Assembly (NCBI GenBank): GCA_001800945.1
Contig: MGWJ01000004.1
Coordinates: forward strand, 1 to 12,467
Source: Flavobacteria bacterium RIFCSPLOWO2_12_FULL_31_7
GTDB taxonomy: Bacteria > Bacteroidota > Bacteroidia > Flavobacteriales > Flavobacteriaceae
Direction of reading: 5' to 3'
Length of the DNA: 12,467 nucleotides
In this document: positions 8,403 to 12,467 of the stretch, one piece after another
Numbering within the stretch: position 1 is the first letter of the stretch
Layout of the letters: each line of letters opens with the position of its first letter
Translations under genes and position numbers: made by a program
The notes under the pieces: model-generated
Told to the model about the DNA's origin: nothing
The model's input: only the letters and a program-made list of their open reading frames with translations
The model's database searches: none

Positions 8403-9296
8403 TTATTTTCTATTCGTAATATATACGCCAAATAAAATAATTATTGTTCCTAAAATTTGAATTGGAGTCACGCCTTCATTAAATACCATACTCCAAATTG
8501 TTGCCACAATAGGTATCAAATAAGTTACGTTTGATGCAAAAATAGGTGACGACATTTGTATCAATCGGTAAAAATAAATATTAGCCATTCCTGTTCCTAT
8601 AATTCCTAAAATAGCAACATATAGTAAAGGGTGAATTTGATCAGTAAAGCCTAAACTATCTGATATTTCGTACGTACTTTGAAAATTAAATCCATTAAAT
8701 AGTAATATTGCCATAGCTGGAAGGAGTAGAAATGCGAAATTTCCAACAGTTATACTTAAAGGAGATACATCTGAAAGGTATTTTTTTACTAAATTAATGT
8801 TGGCCGCATAACACCAAGTAGCTATGATAACTAATAGGGCAAACCAATAGTTTTTGGTTGGATTTCCTGAAGCACCTGCATAGACTAATATCAAGCAACC
8901 TACAATTCCTATTAGCAATCCTAGTATTTGTTTTCGATTAAATGTTAATCCGAAAAATATACTTCCAATAAGTAACGTGTTTAAAGGTGTAAATGAATTT
9001 AATGTGGAACTTATGGAGCTACTAATTTGAGTTTGTGCTAAAGCAAATAAGAAAATAGGGAAGAAGTTACCCAATAAACCTGCTAAAAAAACAAACTTAA
9101 ATTTAGTACTTGGTATCTTGAAAAATTCTTTTCCGAAAAACAAACCTAAAAAAAGTGCCGTAAATATAATTCGGTAGGCGCCTAATTGATACGCATTCAT
9201 ACCGCCATCTAAGCCTTTTTTCATTAATATAAATGAACTCCCCCAAACTACTGCTAAAAGAAGTAAAATAAACCATTTTGAATTTCTGTTTTCCAT
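8403..9296 (-). CDS. EamA/DMT superfamily transporter, ten predicted membrane segments
   Basis: Inner-membrane transporter of the drug/metabolite transporter superfamily, 297 aa, the usual length. It has two EamA repeats: residues about 8-139 and 150-295. The first opens with the typical WFILLLLAVVWGSSFILMKK (8-27). Each repeat contributes about five hydrophobic helices, for example 67-87, 105-118, 124-141, 150-166, 184-200, 224-240, 255-271 and 279-294. The family exports metabolites or takes up small solutes; the sequence does not reveal the substrate. It lies just downstream of the tsf terminator and 12 bases upstream of the DUF2723-like gene, so the two probably form a transcription unit. 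No convincing TAnnTTTG promoter is seen in the 68 bases between tsf and this gene, part of which is the terminator itself. The start is the first ATG, placed right before the first helix. Confidence 0.92.
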   Translation of the reverse strand: MENRNSKWFILLLLAVVWGSSFILMKKGLDGGMNAYQLGAYRIIFTALFLGLFFGKEFFKIPSTKFKFVFLAGLLGNFFPIFLFALAQTQISSSISSTLNSFTPLNTLLIGSIFFGLTFNRKQILGLLIGIVGCLILVYAGASGNPTKNYWFALLVIIATWCYAANINLVKKYLSDVSPLSITVGNFAFLLLPAMAILLFNGFNFQSTYEISDSLGFTDQIHPLLYVAILGIIGTGMANIYFYRLIQMSSPIFASNVTYLIPIVATIWSMVFNEGVTPIQILGTIIILFGVYITNRK

Positions 9297-9313
9297 AAAT
9301 GTGTGTAAAAAAA

Positions 9314-9339
9314 TAAGGCTGTCAAATTTGACAGCCTTA
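9314..9339 (-). terminator. Intrinsic terminator at the end of the rplM-rpsI-rpsB-tsf block
   Basis: A 26-base perfect palindrome (stem up to 11 bp around AATT, containing AAGGCTGTCA and its complement) 25 bases after the tsf stop. On the minus strand it is followed by TTTTTTT within a T-rich run, the classic intrinsic terminator layout. Confidence 0.9.
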
Positions 9340-9364
9340 AAGGTATAGTTATTTTTAAGATATA

Positions 9365-10189
9365 TTATCCTAAAGCAGCTCTTTTGAATCCTGTTACTTT
9401 TAAATCTGCATTTACAGATTTGATGTAAGCAGCAACGCTCATTGAACTATCTTTGATATAATCTTGGTTTACTAAAGTGTTGTCTTTGAAGAAACGCCCT
9501 AATTTACCTTTTGCAATATTATCTAACATAGCTTCTGGTTTCCCTTCAGCACGTAATTGATCTTTTGCAATTTCGATTTCTTTTTCAATAACAGATGCAT
9601 CAACACCAGATTCGTCTAAAGCGATTGGCGCCATTGCAGCAGCTTGCATAGCAACGTTTCTAGCAGCTTCAGCACCACCTTCAACGTTTGCTGATAAAGC
9701 TACTAATGTAGCAATACCGTTACCAGCGTGAATGTATGAGTTGATAAATGCACCTTCTAATCTTTCGAAAGCACCAATTTCAATTTTTTCTCCAATTACA
9801 CCAGTTTGCTCAATTAATTTTTCAGCAACTGTAATTCCACCAAAGTCAGAAGCTAAGAAAGATTCTTTGTCTGTGAAATTTAAAGCTAAGTTTGCGAAAT
9901 CATTTGCTAATTTTACGAAACCTTCGTTTTTACCTACGAAGTCAGTTTCACAATTTAAAGAAATAACAACACCAGCAGTATTATCACTATTAACAACAGC
10001 AATAACAGCACCTTCTGTAGATTCTCTATCAGAACGGTTAGCAGCAACTTTTTGACCTTTTTTTCTTAAAATTTCAATTGCTAATTCAAAATTACCTTCA
10101 GCTTCAACTAAAGCTTTTTTGCAATCCATCATACCAGCACCAGTTGTAGTTCTTAATTTGTTAACTTCAGCAGCAGTTATATTTGACAT
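9365..10189 (-). CDS. tsf: Translation elongation factor Ts
   Basis: Cytoplasmic guanine-nucleotide exchange factor that releases GDP from EF-Tu, 274 aa, close to the usual length. The N-terminal UBA-like domain is clear: ITAAEVNKLRTTTGAGMMDC (4-23) and KKALVEAEGNFELAIEILRKKG (24-45). The exchange-core signature TDFV is at 82-85, with the Asp-Phe that inserts into EF-Tu. A second core subdomain follows from about 140, ending with AAYIKSVNADLKVTGFKRAA near the C-terminus. It is the last gene of the ribosomal block, 138 bases downstream of rpsB, with a large hairpin in the gap. A strong terminator follows. The ATG is the first Met and matches the family N-terminus. Confidence 0.97.
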   Translation of the reverse strand: MSNITAAEVNKLRTTTGAGMMDCKKALVEAEGNFELAIEILRKKGQKVAANRSDRESTEGAVIAVVNSDNTAGVVISLNCETDFVGKNEGFVKLANDFANLALNFTDKESFLASDFGGITVAEKLIEQTGVIGEKIEIGAFERLEGAFINSYIHAGNGIATLVALSANVEGGAEAARNVAMQAAAMAPIALDESGVDASVIEKEIEIAKDQLRAEGKPEAMLDNIAKGKLGRFFKDNTLVNQDYIKDSSMSVAAYIKSVNADLKVTGFKRAALG

Positions 10190-10223
10190 TTTATTTTATT
10201 TTAGATTATTAATGTAAAAAAAG

Positions 10224-10320
10224 AAATTCCAATCGTAAAAATCCAAATTCCAGTTTTATATAATTTACAACAAAAAGTTAATAAATTAATTTGGAATTTG
10301 GAATTTTACTTTCGGAATTT
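10224..10320 (-). terminator. Large inverted repeat with T-run between rpsB and tsf: candidate attenuator
   Basis: Two 29-base arms (10224-10252 and 10292-10320) are complementary at 25 of 29 positions, with 18-base inner parts differing at one position. The spacer is 39 bases. Read on the minus strand, the second arm is followed by C and then seven T residues (10216-10222). This is the layout of an intrinsic terminator placed inside an operon, after rpsB and before tsf. The arms are built from repeated AAATTCC/GGAATTT units, so it could instead be a copy of a dispersed intergenic repeat. Confidence 0.55.
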
Positions 10321-10327
10321 ATATTAT

Positions 10328-11086
10328 TTATGCTTCAGATGAAGTTTCTTCAGCCTCAGCTACAGGAGCTTCAGTTGCAGTTTCTTCTTTGTCTGATTTT
10401 CTCTCAGATAAACCTTCTGTAATAGAAGTAGTTACTAAAGATAAAATTTTATCGATTGATTTAGAAGCATCGTCGTTAGCTGGAATAACGTACTCAACCA
10501 AACGAGGGTCAGAGTTTGTATCAACCATTGCGAATACTGGAATGTTTAACTTTTTTGCTTCTTTTACCGCGATATGTTCAGCTTTAATATCTACTACGAA
10601 TAATGCAGCAGGAATTCTTGACATGTCAGCAATTGAACCTAAGTTCTTGTCTAATTTTGCTCTTAAACGATCAACTTGTAAACGTTCTTTTTTAGAAAGC
10701 GTCATAAAAGTACCGTCTTTTTTCATTCTGTCAATAGAAGCCATTTTTTTAATAGCTTTTCTGATAGTGATGAAGTTGGTTAACATACCACCTGGCCATC
10801 TTTCAGTGATGTACGGCATGTTACAAGCAGCAGCTTTTTCAGCAACGATATCTTTTGCTTGTTTTTTGGTAGCTACGAAAAGTATTTTTCTACCAGATGC
10901 AGCAATTTTTTTCAAAGCTTCATTAGCTTCTTCGATTTTTGCAGCAGTTTTATATAAGTTAATGATATGAATACCATTACGCTCCATATAAATGTAAGGA
11001 GCCATGTTTGGATCCCACTTACGAGTCATGTGTCCAAAATGAACACCAGCCTCTAATAACTCTTTAACGTCAATTTTGTTTGCCAT
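10328..11086 (-). CDS. rpsB: 30S ribosomal protein S2 (uS2)
   Basis: Small-subunit ribosomal protein S2, 252 aa. Signatures include VKELLEAGVHFGHMTRKWDP (7-26), the ERWPGGMLTNF segment (95-105), SRIPAALFVVD (156-166) and the nucleotide-fold-like block DTNSDPRLVEYVIPANDDA (189-207). The last ~25 residues are an acidic Glu/Ala/Thr tail common in Bacteroidota S2. S2 joins the 30S subunit late and is needed for docking of S1 and mRNA. The gene lies 177 bases downstream of rpsI, a longer gap than elsewhere in the block. No TAnnTTTG promoter is visible there, so it is likely transcribed with rplM-rpsI or from a non-consensus promoter. A 10-bp hairpin at 11117-11153 sits in its leader. The first ATG gives the family N-terminus. 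Confidence 0.98.
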   Translation of the reverse strand: MANKIDVKELLEAGVHFGHMTRKWDPNMAPYIYMERNGIHIINLYKTAAKIEEANEALKKIAASGRKILFVATKKQAKDIVAEKAAACNMPYITERWPGGMLTNFITIRKAIKKMASIDRMKKDGTFMTLSKKERLQVDRLRAKLDKNLGSIADMSRIPAALFVVDIKAEHIAVKEAKKLNIPVFAMVDTNSDPRLVEYVIPANDDASKSIDKILSLVTTSITEGLSERKSDKEETATEAPVAEAEETSSEA

Positions 11087-11116
11087 TTTGTAATAGTTTA
11101 CGTTCCGTGTTCTAGC

Positions 11117-11153
11117 AATTTTTAAGTAGTCACTTGCGTTAGTCTTAAAAATT
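11117..11153 (-). promoter_or_regulatory. Leader hairpin upstream of rpsB, candidate S2 feedback site
   Basis: A perfect 10-bp stem (11117-11126 with 11144-11153, AATTTTTAAG with CTTAAAAATT) encloses a 17-base loop. On the minus strand the loop reads ACTAACGCAAGTGACTA, and its ACT and AGT could form a small inner stem. It ends about 30 bases before the rpsB ATG and has no T-run suited to termination. Feedback by S2 on its own leader is known in other bacteria; here it is inference from position and structure. Confidence 0.35.
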
Positions 11154-11245
11154 TAGATGCTAAACTAATTTCTCTTCCAATGAAAAGAAATATCGACAAC
11201 TTGTTTTTAAATTCTAATTTTGTTGTAAAAATGTATCTGAAAAAT

Positions 11246-11265
11246 AATACAATAAATCTTGTATT
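11246..11265 (-). terminator. Weak hairpin overlapping the rpsI stop codon
   Basis: A 7-bp A/T-rich stem (11246-11252 with 11259-11265, AATACAA with TTGTATT) and a six-base loop. On the minus strand the first arm begins inside the rpsI TAA, and the second is followed by ATTTTTC. It could be a leaky terminator or a 3' stabiliser between rpsI and rpsB. The stem is weak. Confidence 0.3.
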
Positions 11266-11650
11266 AACGTTTCGAGAATTGGAATCTCTTACGTGCTTTC
11301 TTCTGACCGAATTTTTTACGTTCTACCATTCTTGGATCTCTTGTTAGTAATCCTTCTGGTTTTAAAACCAATCTGTTTTCTGCTTCTACTTCGCACATTG
11401 CTCTTGCAATAGCCATTCTTACAGCTTCTGCTTGACCAGTTGCTCCACCACCATAAACATTAATTTTAACATCGAAATTGTTTTCGTTGTTTGTTAATGT
11501 TAAAGCTTGTTTTACTTTGTACTGCAATGTAGCAGTTGGAAAGTAAACAGCAAACTCTCTTTTGTTAACTGTAATGTTACCAGTTCCTTCTGAAACATAA
11601 ACACGTGCAACTGCACATTTTCTTCTTCCGATTTTGTGAATTACTCCCAT
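11264..11650 (-). CDS. rpsI: 30S ribosomal protein S9 (uS9)
   Basis: Small-subunit protein S9, 128 aa, full length. It starts HKIGRRKCAVARVYV (5-19), has the conserved GGGATGQAEAVRMAIARA block (67-84), and ends with LLTRDPRMVERKKFGQKKAR (101-120) followed by KRFQFSKR. That basic tail reaches the decoding site, where the final Arg contacts tRNA in the P site. Its ATG overlaps the rplM stop codon by one base (TAATG on the minus strand), implying translational coupling with L13, the usual pairing of these two genes. A weak hairpin covers its stop codon. Confidence 0.98.
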   Translation of the reverse strand: MGVIHKIGRRKCAVARVYVSEGTGNITVNKREFAVYFPTATLQYKVKQALTLTNNENNFDVKINVYGGGATGQAEAVRMAIARAMCEVEAENRLVLKPEGLLTRDPRMVERKKFGQKKARKRFQFSKR

Positions 11651-12105
11651 TACTTAAGATCGTTTAGGTTAACAGTTTTAGGAGATTGTGCTGCATGTTT
11701 ATGAGCATCCCCTACGTTAACATTTAAATTACGGAATAATTGAGCTCCTAATTTGTTTTTAGGCAACATTCCTTTAACTGCTTTTTCTACTAATAATGCA
11801 GGATTTTTTTGTTGCATTACTTTTGCAGTTAGACTTCTTTGTCCTCCTGGATAACCTGTGTGACGGATGTAAGTTTTCTCATCCAATTTGTTTCCAGTAA
11901 GATTGATTTTTTCTGCGTTAATAACAATCACGTTATCTCCACAGTCAACATGCGGCGTATAACTTGGCTTGTACTTACCTCTTAATAGCATAGCTACTTT
12001 AGAAGCAAAACGACCTAAGTTATGACCTTCAGCATCTACAACAATCCACTGCTTGTCTGCGGTAGCTTTGTTTGCTGAAACTGTCTTGTAGCTTAATGTG
12101 TTCAC
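11650..12105 (-). CDS. rplM: 50S ribosomal protein L13 (uL13), GTG start
   Basis: Large-subunit assembly protein L13, 151 aa. Signatures: WIVVDAEGHNLGRFASKVA (20-38), LLRGKYKPSYTPHVDCGD (40-57), the YIRHTGYPGGQRS loop (79-91) and the AVKGMLPKNKLGAQLFRNL helix (109-127). The N-terminus NTLSYKTVSANKAT fits flavobacterial L13 proteins as I remember them, which supports the GTG at 12103-12105. No in-frame ATG lies just upstream, and the next in-frame Met is well inside the conserved core. First gene of the rplM-rpsI-rpsB-tsf block. It is driven by a good Bacteroidota promoter (boxes at 12191-12194 and 12164-12171) with a short leader of about 50 bases that contains a G/C-rich hairpin. Its stop overlaps the rpsI start by one base. 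Confidence 0.97.
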   Translation of the reverse strand: MNTLSYKTVSANKATADKQWIVVDAEGHNLGRFASKVAMLLRGKYKPSYTPHVDCGDNVIVINAEKINLTGNKLDEKTYIRHTGYPGGQRSLTAKVMQQKNPALLVEKAVKGMLPKNKLGAQLFRNLNVNVGDAHKHAAQSPKTVNLNDLK

Positions 12106-12134
12106 AATACTAATTTTTAATTAAACATTCCATT

Positions 12135-12159
12135 CCTATTCCCGAACTTCGGGTTTAGG
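12135..12159 (-). promoter_or_regulatory. Structured 5' leader hairpin of rplM
   Basis: On the minus strand a symmetric hairpin: outer CCTA/TAGG (12156-12159 with 12135-12138), an AA/AA internal loop, and inner CCCGA/TCGGG (12149-12153 with 12141-12145) with a three-base loop. This is the only G/C-rich spot in the intergenic region. It falls at the predicted 5' end of the transcript, about 30 bases before the GTG start. It may stabilise the mRNA or bind L13; both are inferences. Confidence 0.5.
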
Positions 12160-12163
12160 GGTG

Positions 12164-12194
12164 CAAAAGTACAATTAATTATTAAAATTACAAA
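12164..12194 (-). promoter_or_regulatory. Promoter of the rplM-rpsI(-rpsB-tsf) block
   Basis: Reading the minus strand, TTTG (12194-12191) is followed after 19 bases by TACTTTTG (12171-12164). This is a complete match to the Bacteroidota primary sigma consensus TTTG-N19-TAnnTTTG. Transcription should start near 12157-12160, leaving a leader of roughly 50-55 bases before the rplM GTG. Confidence 0.8.
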
Positions 12195-12289
12195 CTCTAA
12201 CCTAAAATTCTTTTGTATTGATTTTGAACTCTTTGAATTGCTTTCTAAATTTATATTCATTTTTATAGGTTTATTATAGGCAATTTTCA

Positions 12290-12297
12290 TATTTTTG
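12290..12297 (+). promoter_or_regulatory. Possible -7 box for the LacI-family gene
   Basis: The plus strand reads TATTTTTG, a TAnnTTTG match, 20 bases before the ATG at 12318. No TTTG is found at the expected -33 distance. In sequence this A+T-rich, the match could be chance. Confidence 0.3.
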
Positions 12298-12317
12298 AAT
12301 TTGATATACTTCAAATA

Positions 12318-12467
12318 ATGAAAGCAAAAGCCACTTTAAAAGAATTAGCTAAAGAATTAGGTGTTTCTACGTCAACAGTTTCTAAGGCGTTAAGTAACAG
12401 CCCTGAAATTAGTGAACAAACCAAAATTAAAATTAAAGAATTTGCGCTGCTTAAAAATTATAAACCG
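12318..12467 (+). CDS. LacI-family transcriptional regulator, N-terminal part (cut by window end)
   Basis: Only the first 50 codons are present, with the frame open to the window edge. They encode the LacI-type DNA-binding domain: TLKELAKELGVSTSTVSKAL (6-25) is the helix-turn-helix with the typical VSTSTVSKAL recognition helix, followed by SNSPEISEQTKIKIKEFALL and KNYKP, the third helix and the start of the hinge. The effector-binding domain lies outside the window, so its target is unknown; in this phylum such proteins usually control sugar-utilisation genes. It is divergent from rplM, with 212 bases between. The ATG directly precedes the HTH by the standard five residues. No clear palindromic operator was found upstream. 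Confidence 0.93.
   Translation, partial: MKAKATLKELAKELGVSTSTVSKALSNSPEISEQTKIKIKEFALLKNYKP

Noticed and set aside
9732..10055. 107-codon open frame on the plus strand
   Set aside because: Antisense to tsf; a product of the codon pattern of the conserved EF-Ts gene.
10389..10970. 193-codon open frame on the plus strand
   Set aside because: It lies fully opposite rpsB, whose S2 protein is unmistakable. Its protein shows no family features and has no promoter or terminator.
12112..12135. Short upstream reading frame (M-E-C-L-I-K-N) in the rplM leader
   Set aside because: Seven codons with no regulatory residue pattern; two out-of-frame ATGs in a leader this A+T-rich are expected by chance.
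12117..12314. 65-codon open frame on the minus strand upstream of rplM
   Set aside because: It covers the rplM promoter and leader hairpin. Its composition is that of translated A+T-rich spacer, and it has no family features.
12200..12317. LacI-type operator upstream of the regulator gene
   Set aside because: I looked for a palindrome with a central CG as bound by LacI-family proteins and found only imperfect TTTGAA repeats without dyad symmetry.

Overview
The window looks like a chromosomal segment of a member of the Bacteroidota, most likely a Flavobacterium-like genus in Flavobacteriaceae. The signs are high A+T content, start codons without Shine-Dalgarno sequences, promoter boxes of the Bacteroidota type (TTTG then TAnnTTTG), a secreted protein with a type IX secretion (T9SS) sorting tail, and the gene order rplM-rpsI-rpsB-tsf. 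This placement comes from reading the sequence, not from a database search.

Layout. (1) 26-3420, plus strand: two adjacent M16-family zinc peptidase genes. The first carries the intact zinc site. The second has lost it but keeps the glycine-rich loop and the Arg/Tyr pair that the first lacks, and it has an extra C-terminal domain. They probably form one active heterodimer in the periplasm or outer envelope. (2) A strong bidirectional terminator (3437-3468) separates them from a convergent gene for a large T9SS-exported, adhesin-like surface protein (3499-6384). (3) 6591-9296, minus strand: an EamA-family membrane transporter gene followed, after 12 bases, by a very A+T-rich gene. The latter encodes a secreted protein resembling only the soluble C-terminal part of DUF2723 membrane glycosyltransferase-like proteins. 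(4) 9365-12105, minus strand: the translation block rplM-rpsI-rpsB-tsf. It starts at a good Bacteroidota promoter with a short structured leader and ends at a near-perfect terminator at 9314-9339. Between its genes lie hairpins that could tune the relative output of S2 and EF-Ts. (5) 12318-12467, plus strand: the first 50 codons of a LacI-family regulator, divergent from rplM and cut by the window edge.

Most of the window is conserved housekeeping or common envelope genes, and I see no mobile element, CRISPR array, tRNA or rRNA. The items most worth a second look are the stand-alone DUF2723-like secreted domain, the complementary split of the M16 active site across two genes, and three candidate RNA structures in the ribosomal block: the rplM 5' leader, the rpsB leader and the rpsB-tsf intergenic hairpin.
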